Shown: positions 8,963 to 18,850, numbered from the stretch's first letter. The stretch: 41,357 nt of DNA from Bradyrhizobium iriomotense (GCF_030160715.1 NZ_BSOW01000056.1:1-41357); one strand, 5' to 3'. The notes: generated from the sequence alone by a model not told the origin. A program made the numbers and translations.

Positions 8963-9757
8963 TTACTTCGAGACGGCCTTACCGAACCCGATTGCCCGCT
9001 CCACGATCAGCACGATGCCAAGCGTGCCAAGCACCAGGAGCGCGGAGACTGCTGCAACGAGCGGATCGGTCCAGCTCTCGACGTAGTGATAGAGCGAGAC
9101 CGGGAGCAACTTCAGCTGCGTTCCCGCGATGAACAACGAGATCACGACCTCATCGAATGAAACGATGAACGCCAACGCCGCCGACGCGACCAGAGCAGGC
9201 GTCATGAGCGGGAGAGTGATGCGGCGAAACACCTGCCAAGGGTCCGCGCCGAGCGTCCCGGCCGCGTCCTCGACAAAGGCAGGCATGGTGCTGAGTCCGG
9301 TGATGAGAACTCTCAACGCATAAGGCAGGGTGATGACCAGGTGCCCGATGATGACCCCAGGCCAACTGCCGACCAATCCGTAGCCGGCGAATATGACTAG
9401 GATGGCCAGGCCCAGGACGATGCTTGGCAGCAGAAGCGGCGCGGTGAACAAGGACGTCAGCGCGTCGCGCCCCCAAAACTTCCAGCGCGTCAATGCGACA
9501 GCCGCGGGCATCGCGACAACGAGCGTTAGAGCGGTCACGCACCCGGCAATCACCAGGCTGTTCCGAAAGGCCGTTACCATCTCCTCATTGTGAAGAAGCG
9601 CGACATACCACCTCGTGCTCCAGGCAGATGGAGGCCAGGCCACATGAGCGTCGGCGGAGAATGAGATCGGGAATACGAGAATGACCGGGGCAAGCAGGAA
9701 CATCATTATCGAAATGATGCCCAATGCGTGAAGGCCTCGCGAGATCGTTGGCAGCAC
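8963..9757 (-). CDS. ABC transporter permease, polyamine (PotC-like) type
   Basis: A 264-aa inner-membrane permease with about six transmembrane helices. The binding-protein-dependent transport signature EDAAGTLGADPWQVFRRITLP provides the EAA loop that contacts the ATPase. It resembles PotC-family permeases of the spermidine/putrescine (PAAT/POPT) class. It lies 12 bases downstream of the partner permease. Together with the ATPase and binding protein it forms a complete importer. The class also moves opines, choline-like compounds and other cationic nitrogen compounds, so the substrate remains open. Confidence 0.9.
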   Translation of the reverse strand: MLPTISRGLHALGIISIMMFLLAPVILVFPISFSADAHVAWPPSAWSTRWYVALLHNEEMVTAFRNSLVIAGCVTALTLVVAMPAAVALTRWKFWGRDALTSLFTAPLLLPSIVLGLAILVIFAGYGLVGSWPGVIIGHLVITLPYALRVLITGLSTMPAFVEDAAGTLGADPWQVFRRITLPLMTPALVASAALAFIVSFDEVVISLFIAGTQLKLLPVSLYHYVESWTDPLVAAVSALLVLGTLGIVLIVERAIGFGKAVSK

Positions 9758-9769
9758 GACCAGCCCTCC

Positions 9770-10633
9770 TCACTCTACGATTTTTGAAAGTTGGCCGTAG
9801 AACAGCAAGGCCGTTCCGAACACGACCAGAATCAGGACCGACAGGCATGCCGCAACCGGCCAGTTTAGCGTAACGATTGCCTGGTCGTAGATCTCGGTTG
9901 CGAGCAGAGCGACTCGACCGCCTCCGAGCATTTTTGGCGTAATGAAACTGCTCACTGCAAGCACGAAGCAAAGCAGGCATCCAAGCAGAACGCCGGGCAT
10001 GCTGAGCGGCAGGACGATTCGCCGAAAGACCGTGAGAGGTCCCGCTCCAAGGGTCTCGGCAGCCTGCTCCAGGGTTGTATCCAGCTTTCCAAATCCGGAA
10101 AGCAGGGACAGTATCATGTAAGGCATGAGGATTTCCGTCATGCCTATGACGACCCCAAGCTGGCTGTTGATCAGGCGCGGCGGCGTCACGTTGAAGGAAC
10201 GCAATAGTGCCTGCAGGAAGCCCTGATCGCCGAGAATCACCATCCAACCGTAAGTGCGCACGACGGCAGAGATCAGCAGTGGTGAAATACATAATACGAT
10301 AAGCAGCGCTTTGGCTCTCTCGGCACGGCTGACGAACAGCGCGAGAGGATAAGAAAGGACCAGTGTAATGAGTGTGATGAGCGCGCCGATCCAGACCGTT
10401 CGCCACAACATCGACCAGTAGTATGTGTCGGCGACCAGGGAACTCCAGGTCGCCAGATCCACGCCCTCCTTCATCGATCCGGTCGCCGTCGCTTCGCGGA
10501 ACGACATGGCCACGAGATTTGCGACCGGCGCGATGAAGGCTATGACGTTCAGAAGGACGATCGGCAGAAGAAGGGTGATGAGCAGCCTTCCGCCGCTGCT
10601 TCTTGTCCCCTCGTCGGCGGTCGAAACGGTCAT
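9770..10633 (-). CDS. ABC transporter permease, polyamine (PotB-like) type
   Basis: A 287-aa permease with a hydrophobic N-terminal helix, about six membrane segments and the EAA-type loop EQAAETLGAGPLTVFRRIVLP. The ATG at 10633 (MTVSTADEGTRSS) is chosen because it overlaps the ATPase stop in an ATGA arrangement. A longer frame to 10678 exists but would run into the ATPase gene. It probably pairs with the adjacent PotC-like permease. Confidence 0.9.
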   Translation of the reverse strand: MTVSTADEGTRSSGGRLLITLLLPIVLLNVIAFIAPVANLVAMSFREATATGSMKEGVDLATWSSLVADTYYWSMLWRTVWIGALITLITLVLSYPLALFVSRAERAKALLIVLCISPLLISAVVRTYGWMVILGDQGFLQALLRSFNVTPPRLINSQLGVVIGMTEILMPYMILSLLSGFGKLDTTLEQAAETLGAGPLTVFRRIVLPLSMPGVLLGCLLCFVLAVSSFITPKMLGGGRVALLATEIYDQAIVTLNWPVAACLSVLILVVFGTALLFYGQLSKIVE

Positions 10634-11703
10634 CCCGCGACCTCCGTGGAGAACGTCAGGGTGTCCCGCGTTTTCCAACGCAGCGTGACGGTATCACCAG
10701 GCTGGAAGGGGTCCGTCGCCGAGCTCGTAGCCTTTTCGACGTGCAACAGACCGCCCGTGGTCGCTACTTCATACTGAAACGTATCGCCGACGTAGGTAAC
10801 ATGTCGGATCGTGCCGTTTATGGCGTTCTCTTCCGGCGAGACCGCGCTCTTTGCGTCCGACGCGCTCAGGTCGATTCGATGGGGACGGATCATGATCAGC
10901 ACCCGGCCCGTGCCGCCATCGTCCTTCGCCCGGATCAGGGAGTCACCCACCGCAACGGCGCCGTCGTTTCGCCATTGCCCCTCCAGTCGATTGATCCGCC
11001 CGACGAACTCGGCCACCATCGGCGTCGCCGGGTTCTCGTAGATGTCATGAGGGGTGCCGATCTGCTCCAATTTACCGCGATTCATCACGATGATCCGGTC
11101 GCAAATTGCCATGGCTTCCGTTTGATCGTGCGTGACGAAAACGGTGGTCATCCGCAGACGCTGCTGGATGTCCCGAATTTCACCGCGCATGTTGTCGCGC
11201 AGTTTTGCGTCGAGGTTGGAGAGCGGCTCATCCAGCAGCAGAATATCGGGCTCGATCACCAGCGCGCGCGCAAGAGCGACGCGTTGTTGCTGCCCGCCTG
11301 AAAGCTCTCGGGGCTTGCGTTCCGCGACGCCGCTGAGATGAACCATCGCAAGCGCCGATTCCACTCGCTTTGCGATGTCCGCGTGTCTAGCCTTGCGCAT
11401 CTGCAGCCCGAACGCGACGTTCTCTGCGATCGTCATATGCGGGAATAGAGCGTAGGACTGGAACATCACCCCCATATTGCGTCGGTAGGTCGGCAGCCCG
11501 GTGACATCCTGACCGCCAACCTTGATCTTGCCCGATGTCGCCTGGACGAGACCGCTGATCATCCGAAGGGTCGTGGTCTTGCCACAACCCGACGGGCCGA
11601 GAAGGCCGAGCAGTTCCCCCTGTCCAAGCGAGAAGGATAGATCGGACACCGACGGCGCAAAGTGGCCGTACCGCTTCTCTAAGGATTCGACCTCTAGATA
11701 CAA
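10630..11703 (-). CDS. ABC transporter ATP-binding protein, PotA-like
   Basis: A 357-aa ATPase. Walker A is GPSGCGKTT, the Q-loop is FQSYALFPHM, the signature is LSGGQQQRVALARAL, Walker B is ILLLDEPLSNLD and the switch His is in VFVTHDQTEA. A C-terminal TOBE domain covers about 280-357. No in-frame ATG or GTG lies between the binding-protein gene and the conserved start. The sequence MYLEVESLEKRYG can begin only at a TTG (11703), preceded by GGCGGG, so a TTG start is the best call. It would energise the importer and overlaps the next permease by 4 bases. Confidence 0.92.
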   Translation of the reverse strand: MYLEVESLEKRYGHFAPSVSDLSFSLGQGELLGLLGPSGCGKTTTLRMISGLVQATSGKIKVGGQDVTGLPTYRRNMGVMFQSYALFPHMTIAENVAFGLQMRKARHADIAKRVESALAMVHLSGVAERKPRELSGGQQQRVALARALVIEPDILLLDEPLSNLDAKLRDNMRGEIRDIQQRLRMTTVFVTHDQTEAMAICDRIIVMNRGKLEQIGTPHDIYENPATPMVAEFVGRINRLEGQWRNDGAVAVGDSLIRAKDDGGTGRVLIMIRPHRIDLSASDAKSAVSPEENAINGTIRHVTYVGDTFQYEVATTGGLLHVEKATSSATDPFQPGDTVTLRWKTRDTLTFSTEVAG

Positions 11704-11762
11704 TTTTTGCCCGCCACTTGCGCGACGCTCCTGCGCTGGATGCCGATCTTCGAACGGGCGGC

Positions 11763-12824
11763 CTAGCTGCGGCTGATGACGTTCCTGCGCCACTGCTCGG
11801 TGATCTTGTCCCTGAATTTGGCGACCTCGATCCAATCCACGTCGATCATTCGTGCCATGCGCTCTGGTGTTGCGGCTGTCTTCTTCCGCGCCTCCTCGGA
11901 AATTGCAGCCCCCTTGTTGGTTGGCACGTAGTACAGCGCTTCGGTGAAGGTCGCCTGCGCTTCCGCGCTCAGGGCATATGACATGAACTGAAGAGCCGCT
12001 TCAGGCTGCTTGGACCCGTTGACGAGGTTGATCGTGTTGATTTGCGCGATCGACCCCTCTTCAGGCATCGCGACCGCCATGCGATCCGCATTCTGCTTCG
12101 AAATCGTTTGCGCGCGCGCATTGTATCCAATGCCGAGGTCGACAACCCCGTTCGCAACCGCTGCGTAGGGATTGGGTTTCGGATCCCAAGTCTGGACGAG
12201 CGGAGCCATCTCGCCCAACAGCTGGATCCCCTTGTCGATCGACTGGCGATAGTCCCCACCTCCCGCCAGCTTGTTCGCGATCAGCGTCAATCCGACCCCG
12301 AGCAAATTGGGAGGAGCATCGATTGCGATGCGACCTGCATGCTGCTTGTTCCAAAGCTCTTTCCACGACGTCGGCGGAGTCGGGAACTTGCTAAGGGCGT
12401 ACATCATGACGATCGTATCAAACGTCACGGCCGGACCTGGCACACCCTCGATGAGAGCTGCAGGAACCAGCTGCTTCATGACCGGAAGCTGCTCCGCAGT
12501 TACCGGCTTGTAGATGCCTTCATCGCCGCCGGCCTTGGCGACGACGACGTCCATGATGCAGACGTCGATCTGAGGCGCCGCCTTCTGCGCGCGCAACATC
12601 CCGAGATTTTGGGCGGAGGTCGGCATCCCCATGTAGTCCACGCGGATTCCGGGATTTGCCTTCATGAACGGCTCGATGACCGTTCTCTTGTAGATATCCT
12701 CGAAGATGTCGCTATATGCGGCGACGGTGATCTTCCGCTCCTGAGCGCTAGCCCTGGTGACCCACGGCATTGCCACACCCACGGCGCCCAGAGCCAGAAC
12801 TTTACGGCGTGTGAAATTCTGCAT
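11763..12824 (-). CDS. Periplasmic substrate-binding protein, PotD-like, Tat signal
   Basis: A 353-aa extracellular solute-binding protein. The N-terminus MQNFTRRKVLALGAVGVAMP has the twin-arginine pattern and a hydrophobic core, with cleavage likely after ASA near residue 30. The mature sequence has binding-protein features (ITVAAYSDIFEDIYKRTVIE, FDTIVMMY, PTSWKELW). The start at 12824 is chosen over a longer frame because it gives the signal peptide. It is encoded 59 bases before the ATPase start and 104 bases after hyuB. The ligand is probably the nitrogenous substrate of this block; identity unknown. Confidence 0.9.
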   Translation of the reverse strand: MQNFTRRKVLALGAVGVAMPWVTRASAQERKITVAAYSDIFEDIYKRTVIEPFMKANPGIRVDYMGMPTSAQNLGMLRAQKAAPQIDVCIMDVVVAKAGGDEGIYKPVTAEQLPVMKQLVPAALIEGVPGPAVTFDTIVMMYALSKFPTPPTSWKELWNKQHAGRIAIDAPPNLLGVGLTLIANKLAGGGDYRQSIDKGIQLLGEMAPLVQTWDPKPNPYAAVANGVVDLGIGYNARAQTISKQNADRMAVAMPEEGSIAQINTINLVNGSKQPEAALQFMSYALSAEAQATFTEALYYVPTNKGAAISEEARKKTAATPERMARMIDVDWIEVAKFRDKITEQWRRNVISRS

Positions 12825-12928
12825 CGGTTTCTCCTGTCTCACGTTGAATCGTCTTGTTGCGCGCTCATCTTTGGAGTCATTTTTCGATACCCGTCCGGCC
12901 GTCGGCGCGGACAAAGATCCTGCGGAGG

Positions 12929-14608
12929 TCAGGCTCCGCCGGGATAATGTTGCTTCACGTACTCATCAGAGAATTTGCCTGACGCCAGATCTTCGCGGAT
13001 GGCCTCGGCACGCCGCTCGACCGGGGGACCGTAGCCGCCGGCTCCCGCGGTCTCGAGCACCGCGACGTCGTCCGGCTCCAGGCGAATGCAGCAAGCCTTG
13101 GCAGCAAGGTCTGTGACCTGCCCGTCATCGGAGCGAATGTAGAAGCGGCCGGCGGCACCATCTTCGCCACCGAACAATCCCCAGGGCTTGTGAACGAACC
13201 GCTCTCCGACGCCGTTGAACTCACAGACGTGACCGATCGGCCGGATGGTACGGCGGATCCCGAGCCCACCGCGGAAGCGGCCCGCGCCGCCGGTGTCCTC
13301 GACCAGGGAATATTCCTCGACGCGGAGCGGATATTCGAGCTCGATCGCTTCCACGGGAAGATTGGACGTGTTGGTGATGTTGACCTGGACGCCATCCTTG
13401 CCGTCGAAGGTTGCGCGGGCGCCCATGCCGCCGCCGAGCGTTTCGAGATAGACGTAGAGCTGCCCCGTCCGCGGATCGGTGCCGGCGAAGACCGCGCTGG
13501 TATTTGCGCCGTTTGTGCCTGCGACGACGCGGTCCGGAACCTGCTCGGCGAGTGCACCAAACACGCAATCGACGACCCGTTGGCAGGAATTGGCGCGCAA
13601 AGCGACCGCTGCCGGCGCGACGCAATTCACGAATGAACCGAGCGGCGCCTTGATTTCAATTGCGTCGAAGATGCCCTGATTGTTCGGCACATTCGGGTCC
13701 AGCAAGGCCTTGAGTGCGAAGCAGACCGCCGACTGGGTCGCATTGAAGACCATATTGAAATTGCCGCGCACCTGCGGGTCGCTGCCCTCGAAATCAAAGA
13801 GGATCCGGTCGCCCGTCTTTTCGATCCTCAGCGCGATCTTGATGTTCTCGGTGCCCGCGCCATCATCGTCCATGAAGTCGGTGAAGGAGTAGGCACCGTC
13901 CGGCAGCGAGGCGATCGCCTTTCGCATCCGCATCTCGGTGCGCGAGATGACCTCGGAGAAGATGGCCGTGATCCTGTCGCCGCCATGTTCTCGCAGCATG
14001 TCCTCGAGCCTGGACACTCCGAGCTTGCAGGCCGCGATCTGCGCGTTGAGGTCGCCGCGGCGTTCCTCCTCCAGGCGCATGTTGAGCAGCAGGAGCGTCA
14101 GCAGATCCTCGTTGAGCACGCCCTTGGAATAGAGCCGGATGATCGGGATCCGCAGCCCCTCCTTGTAGATCTCGTCGAGGCCGCCGGACATCGAACCGAT
14201 TGCCGCTCCGCCGACGTCGGCGTGGTGAATGATGTTGGCCACGAATCCGATCAGGCGGGTGCCTTCGAAGACCGGCATTGCCATATTGATGTCGGGAAGA
14301 TGCGTGCCGCCGGCAACATGCGGGTCGTTGGCGATGAAGACGTCGCCCGGGTGGATGTCGTTGCCATATCGATTCAAGATGAACGTCATCAGGCCTCGCA
14401 TCGACGCGAGATGGATGGGCAACGCCATTTCCGCCTGCACCACCAGCCTCCCCTGCGCATCGGCGATAGCGGTCGAGTGATCGTGGCGCTCTTTCACATT
14501 GGTGGAAAACGCGCTCCGCATGATGCTGATGAAGCATTCGTCGGCAATCGACTTCAGGCCGTTCCAGGCGATTTCCAGGGAAATCGGATCAATCGCGATC
14601 TCAGGCAT
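12929..14608 (-). CDS. Hydantoinase B / oxoprolinase family protein
   Basis: A 559-aa HyuB-type subunit. With HyuA it makes an ATP-dependent amidohydrolase that opens hydantoin or lactam rings, such as N-methylhydantoin or 5-oxoproline. Conserved stretches include PIHLASMRG, GDVFIANDPHVAGGTHLPDI, the IGFVANIIHHADVGG segment and GGMGAR. Length is normal for HyuB. Its ATG overlaps the hyuA stop by 8 bases, which implies coupled translation and equal stoichiometry. Members of this family also form acetone- or acetophenone-carboxylase-like enzymes, but the amino-acid genes nearby favour a hydantoin or lactam substrate. Confidence 0.9.
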   Translation of the reverse strand: MPEIAIDPISLEIAWNGLKSIADECFISIMRSAFSTNVKERHDHSTAIADAQGRLVVQAEMALPIHLASMRGLMTFILNRYGNDIHPGDVFIANDPHVAGGTHLPDINMAMPVFEGTRLIGFVANIIHHADVGGAAIGSMSGGLDEIYKEGLRIPIIRLYSKGVLNEDLLTLLLLNMRLEEERRGDLNAQIAACKLGVSRLEDMLREHGGDRITAIFSEVISRTEMRMRKAIASLPDGAYSFTDFMDDDGAGTENIKIALRIEKTGDRILFDFEGSDPQVRGNFNMVFNATQSAVCFALKALLDPNVPNNQGIFDAIEIKAPLGSFVNCVAPAAVALRANSCQRVVDCVFGALAEQVPDRVVAGTNGANTSAVFAGTDPRTGQLYVYLETLGGGMGARATFDGKDGVQVNITNTSNLPVEAIELEYPLRVEEYSLVEDTGGAGRFRGGLGIRRTIRPIGHVCEFNGVGERFVHKPWGLFGGEDGAAGRFYIRSDDGQVTDLAAKACCIRLEPDDVAVLETAGAGGYGPPVERRAEAIREDLASGKFSDEYVKQHYPGGA

Positions 14609-16673
14609 TGTTGATTTCCATGATCATGTTGAAAGCCGCATCGACTGTGATTTGGGCCCAAGGCGGGACCACGGTGGTCGAGTCGAGCTGAGTGATGATT
14701 GCTGGGCCCTTGATGGTGGTGCCCACCGGAAGGCCTGAGCGGTCGAACATCGGCGTCGGAACGGGTCCCGCTTCGTCGAACCAGGCAGCCTTGGTGTCGC
14801 GCGGCTCAAGCCGCTTTACCGGAGTTTCGGTAGTCGACTGCCGCTGGGGAAGCTTGGCAATTGTCCGAAGCCGGAGGTTCACGATCTCGATCGGCGCTTG
14901 CTCGTCGTAGTGGCCGTAAGCCCTCAGGTACTCTGCGAAGAACGCCGCCCGTAGGTCCTCGGCTCCTGGCAAGACCGGACGGCCCGAGCCGTTGGCGACT
15001 TCAACCCCAAGCTCGTAGTTCTGACCGACGTACCGCATGTCGAGCGACAGGACGAGACGGGTTTCGAGCGCGCCTTCGCCTTCCTGGGCAACCCAAGCCT
15101 CTCCTTGTTTGACGAGGTCTGCGACGACGGCCGCGGCGGCTCCCAGGTTTCCAGTGACACGAGCCCGGCAGTTCGCAACAAAGTCTTCCTGCAGATCCGA
15201 CAAGATCAGGCCTTCGGCGCACAGAATTCCTGGCGCGCGCGGAACGATGATGCGCTTGATTCCAAGCGAGCGCGCGACATCGGCCGCGTGCAGCCCGCCC
15301 GCGCCACCGAACGGCATGAGAACGAACTTGCGCGGATCGTATCCCCTTTCAATCGTAACCGCCCGAATGGCGCGAACCATATTGGATGTAACGATGCCGA
15401 CGATGCCCAGCGCCGCCCTTTCCACACTGCGGCCGAGTTCGGAAGCGATCGGCTCGACGGCCTTGACTGCAAGGTCGCGATCGATGGTCATGTCTCCGCC
15501 GGTGAGCGCGACAGGCAACCGGCCGAGAATGACATTGGCGTCGGAGACGGTGGGAAGCGTGCCACCGCGGCGATAACATGCCGGTCCCGGCACCGCCCCC
15601 GCGCTCTCGGGTCCGACCTTCAAGAGGCCGTCTTTGCCCAACCTTGCGATGGATCCGCCACCCGCGCCAACGGTGTGAATATCCACCATGGGTAGCCGGA
15701 TTCTGAAGCCCGAAATGTCTCGGGTGCTCGCGATGGCAGTCCTGCCGGCCTGGATCAGGCAGACGTCGGTGCTGGTTCCTCCGATATCCAAGGTGATGAT
15801 GTCGAGAATATCGGACATCGCTCCCGCACCGGCCGCACCGACCGCGCCCGCGGCAGGCCCGGACAGTGCCGTACGCACCGGGAAATGCGCAGCCCTGTCG
15901 ACCGACATCAGTCCGCCGCTCGATTGGAAAATGCCGAACTCTGCGTTTGGAGCGACCGTCGCCACTTCTGCCTTCAGGCGATCCATGTAGCGGCCCACTT
16001 CGGGCTGAAGAAACGCGTTGATCAGCGTGGTCGAGAACCGTTCGAACTCGCGAAACTCCGGCTGAACCTCGCTAGACACGGAAACGAAAATGTCCGGGAA
16101 TGCCGCACGCAGCGCCGCGGCGACGCGCTTTTCATGGGAGGAATTCAGGAACGAGAATATCAGGCAAACCGCAACCCCTTCGATCTTTGGCTGCTTTCTC
16201 AATTCCTCCACCAAGGCATCGATTGAAGCATCGGTGAGCTCGCGGACCACCTCGCCCGACGGGCCGATGCGCTCATCGAGCTCGAAGCGAAGCGCGCGAG
16301 AGGCAAGTGGCTGAGGCGCATCGAGTTGCAGGTCGTAGATGTGCGGTCGAACCTGACGGCCGATCTCGACGAGGTCGCGAAAGCCCTTGGTCGTGACCAG
16401 AGCCACTTTCGCGCCCTTGCGCTGAAGCAGCGCATTGGTGGCGACCGTCGTGCCATGCGCGAAACGCGAAATTGCCTTTGGATCGATACGATGCTTGTCG
16501 GTCAGCTCTCGCAGCCCATGAAGAACCGCGCGCGAGGGATCGTCGGGCGTCGAAGGCCTCTTGTGAATGAGGACCTGACCGGTCGTGAGGTTCCTGGCGG
16601 AAAAGTCGGTAAATGTACCACCGACGTCGACGCCGACGACCCAGTTTTCGTCCGAGCTGTTCTTTTGAAGCAT
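14601..16673 (-). CDS. Hydantoinase A / oxoprolinase family protein
   Basis: A 690-aa HyuA-type subunit with an ASKHA-like ATP-binding fold. The N-terminal phosphate motif GVDVGGTFTDF is followed by FAHGTTVATNALLQRKGA and later by LDIGGTSTDVCLI, GAGGGSIAR and PFGGAGGLHA. ATP phosphorylates the substrate amide so that ring opening becomes favourable. The ATG at 16673 (MLQKNSSDENW) has AGG upstream; a GTG at 16697 is an alternative start. It lies 95 bases after the aspartate dehydrogenase gene and overlaps hyuB. The precise ring substrate is not readable from sequence. Confidence 0.9.
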   Translation of the reverse strand: MLQKNSSDENWVVGVDVGGTFTDFSARNLTTGQVLIHKRPSTPDDPSRAVLHGLRELTDKHRIDPKAISRFAHGTTVATNALLQRKGAKVALVTTKGFRDLVEIGRQVRPHIYDLQLDAPQPLASRALRFELDERIGPSGEVVRELTDASIDALVEELRKQPKIEGVAVCLIFSFLNSSHEKRVAAALRAAFPDIFVSVSSEVQPEFREFERFSTTLINAFLQPEVGRYMDRLKAEVATVAPNAEFGIFQSSGGLMSVDRAAHFPVRTALSGPAAGAVGAAGAGAMSDILDIITLDIGGTSTDVCLIQAGRTAIASTRDISGFRIRLPMVDIHTVGAGGGSIARLGKDGLLKVGPESAGAVPGPACYRRGGTLPTVSDANVILGRLPVALTGGDMTIDRDLAVKAVEPIASELGRSVERAALGIVGIVTSNMVRAIRAVTIERGYDPRKFVLMPFGGAGGLHAADVARSLGIKRIIVPRAPGILCAEGLILSDLQEDFVANCRARVTGNLGAAAAVVADLVKQGEAWVAQEGEGALETRLVLSLDMRYVGQNYELGVEVANGSGRPVLPGAEDLRAAFFAEYLRAYGHYDEQAPIEIVNLRLRTIAKLPQRQSTTETPVKRLEPRDTKAAWFDEAGPVPTPMFDRSGLPVGTTIKGPAIITQLDSTTVVPPWAQITVDAAFNMIMEINNA

Positions 16674-16768
16674 TGTCGGCCTACCTATTCGCCCCACTTT
16701 GATTTGAGTTCTTGAGCATCAGAACGCAGCTTCCCCCGCTAGCCCGCAATCCCTCGATTGCCCGCCTC

Positions 16769-17545
16769 CTAACAATTGACGATCCCCTTGGACGCCAGTA
16801 TGCGCCGCACCGATCCGGCAGCCGATTTGGGGGTGTAAGCCCCCGTGACGCCACCAAGCGAGTGCGACGCGACCGAGAAATCCCAGGCGAATCCTTGTCC
16901 CGAAACTTGAATGCGATGATGCATCTCGTCCGTTCCTGGCTTCGCCACGACGATGCTTTTGGTTCGGTCAAAACCGATGCCCGCAATTGCGATCGCGGCA
17001 TGCACGTTCACGTTTCGCGGGAATTTCCGGCAGGCGTCCCTGGCGGTGCCCTCGAAGACGACGCCGTGAGCGTCTCCTTGCTGGCCGAGGCCGGCGGCAC
17101 TCTTGGTGGTGGTGATCGTCACGTCTTCGATGCACTCGCGTCCATCGACGAGGCCATCGAGACCCAGGATCGCACCGTGAGGTAGAAAGAACCGCGTGCC
17201 GTTCGCTAGGCAGTTCTCGGTGATGGCACGTTCGACATCGGGCCTGGCAAGAGCGGTGCAACTGAATCCGCAAAGATCGGAAGACGCCAGAACGCGTGGC
17301 GCGATCGACGCCAGCACGTCTGCATGAGCGGCCTCGAACACGACGTCGACCGGTCGCGCCAACGCTTCTTCAAGGTCGTAGACGCAGAGCCCGAGACCCA
17401 GCCACTCGGGGACTCGCCTCTGGGCGTTACCTGCGCGTGACGCGAGAACATACGTCACTTCGGCTTGTTCGCATCGAAGTACTTCGTCGTAGATGGCCTT
17501 CCCGATCAGGCCCGCGCCGATAATGCCGATCCTACGATACGTCAT
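16769..17545 (-). CDS. L-aspartate dehydrogenase (DUF108 type)
   Basis: A 258-aa NAD(P)-dependent dehydrogenase. The Rossmann motif RIGIIGAGLIGKAI is at the N-terminus. The family catalytic region reads FPRNVNVHAAIAIAG and the C-terminal motif is GGVTGAYTPKSAAGSV. Such enzymes interconvert L-aspartate with iminosuccinate/oxaloacetate and ammonia. In nadB/nadC clusters they feed NAD synthesis, but no nad gene is present here, so a catabolic nitrogen-handling role is more likely. It follows the aminotransferase gene by 66 bases and precedes hyuA, probably in the same operon. Confidence 0.88.
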   Translation of the reverse strand: MTYRRIGIIGAGLIGKAIYDEVLRCEQAEVTYVLASRAGNAQRRVPEWLGLGLCVYDLEEALARPVDVVFEAAHADVLASIAPRVLASSDLCGFSCTALARPDVERAITENCLANGTRFFLPHGAILGLDGLVDGRECIEDVTITTTKSAAGLGQQGDAHGVVFEGTARDACRKFPRNVNVHAAIAIAGIGFDRTKSIVVAKPGTDEMHHRIQVSGQGFAWDFSVASHSLGGVTGAYTPKSAAGSVRRILASKGIVNC

Positions 17546-17611
17546 CGAGGTAACTTCCCGCTAGGGACAGAGCGAAGTGCACGGATGGGCAAGCGCATGA
17601 GTTCGACGCGA

Positions 17612-18850
17612 TCACGCCCTCCGCGCGACACGTTGAACGCGATATCGGTCGATCAGCGCAGCAGTCCTTTCAACCGCTGCGACAGCCGCTTCATGATCCT
17701 GAGAGTAATTGAACCGGATGCTCTCGAAGCTGCGCGGACCGAACTCTGCTCCCGGCGTCACGGTCACGCCGGCCTGATGCCGCAAGGCGCGCACGAAATC
17801 GATCGACGAAATCGTCAACTCGGGCAGCCGTGGAAACAGGTAGCTGCCAGCCTCGGGGGTCCGCAGCGCAAGTCCGTCGACGCGACTGAGGATGCCGACC
17901 AAATCGTCGCGGATCGCCTGGTGCTGCTGAATGCGGTCACGCATCCAGCCGTCTGGCTCGGCAAGCCAAATATTGAGAACGGATTGACTGTAGCCGGCAG
18001 CGCGCAATGAGACGATGGCTTGCAGCTTGGCCATGCGCTCGACGATCGCGCTCGACCCGAAGGCCACGCCAAGTCGAAAGCCACTGAGCGACTCCGTCTT
18101 CGAAGGCCCCATGATCGTGATGAGATTTTCTCGAGCTGCCGACCGGGCCCGGAGATGAGTATATGCGTGTCCTTCGTAGAGCAGGCGCGAGTAGAGCTGG
18201 TCGACGATAACCGTCGCACCGAACTTGTCGGCCAACTGAGCAATCGCGTCGATTTCGGCTTCAGAGTAGATGACGCCGGTTGGATTGTTCGGGTTCGAGA
18301 GGACGAGAACCTGGGCGCCGCCCCTGAAGGCCGCCTCGAGCTGATCCAGGTTCAAGCCCGCCCGCCTCGTCGTTCCCAGATAGTCCAGGTCGACCGGAAC
18401 CAGCACCCCATCGAAGAACCGCACCAGTTTCCGATTAGCGAAATAGTCAGGCTCGACGACGGCAACCTTGGTTCCCGAGGTCACGGTAGCCCCCATGGCC
18501 AGAAACAGGGCCCCCTGCGTTCCCGGCGTCACGATCAGGTCCTCGGCGGCGGTCAGCGGAGCGCCGGTAAAGGCCCCCAGCCTCTCGGCAACGACATCGC
18601 GAACTACAGCGTCGCCGAGATACTCGGTGTAGGCTTGGGAGCCGCCGCGGCGATAGCCGTCCAGGAACGCATCAAGGGCCCCGGGGGCCGGACGGAACGC
18701 ATTCACATCGCCATGAGAGAAGTCGACCGGCCTGCCGTCGATCACGCCCCCGTGGAGAGCACTTTCCGAGGACGCCGACTTTAGTCGCACCTCCTGGCCA
18801 GGGGCGTTTTCAGTGGCGAGATCAGCGAATTTTCTCTGGATCGAATTCAT
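17612..18850 (-). CDS. Class I/II PLP aminotransferase
   Basis: A 412-aa fold-type I aminotransferase. NPNNPTGV is intact, the PLP-pyridine Asp is in VDQLYSRLLYEG, the PLP-binding Lys is in GPSKTESLSGFRLG, and the carboxylate-binding Arg is in SIRFNYSQ near the C-terminus. The frame extends to 18973 without family-like sequence, so the ATG at 18850 (MNSIQRKFADL) is chosen. It is first in the minus-strand operon and divergent from the LysR gene across 170 bases. The amino donor is unknown; transamination of the ring-opened product or of aspartate is an inference. Confidence 0.85.
   Translation of the reverse strand: MNSIQRKFADLATENAPGQEVRLKSASSESALHGGVIDGRPVDFSHGDVNAFRPAPGALDAFLDGYRRGGSQAYTEYLGDAVVRDVVAERLGAFTGAPLTAAEDLIVTPGTQGALFLAMGATVTSGTKVAVVEPDYFANRKLVRFFDGVLVPVDLDYLGTTRRAGLNLDQLEAAFRGGAQVLVLSNPNNPTGVIYSEAEIDAIAQLADKFGATVIVDQLYSRLLYEGHAYTHLRARSAARENLITIMGPSKTESLSGFRLGVAFGSSAIVERMAKLQAIVSLRAAGYSQSVLNIWLAEPDGWMRDRIQQHQAIRDDLVGILSRVDGLALRTPEAGSYLFPRLPELTISSIDFVRALRHQAGVTVTPGAEFGPRSFESIRFNYSQDHEAAVAAVERTAALIDRYRVQRVARRA

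Noticed and set aside
7931..18850. Beta-hydroxyaspartate cycle (hydroxyaspartate dehydratase, iminosuccinate reductase, aminotransferase)
   Set aside because: The PLP lyase and aspartate dehydrogenase are suggestive, but no beta-hydroxyaspartate aldolase is present, and the dehydrogenase is DUF108 type rather than the ornithine-cyclodeaminase-like BhcD.
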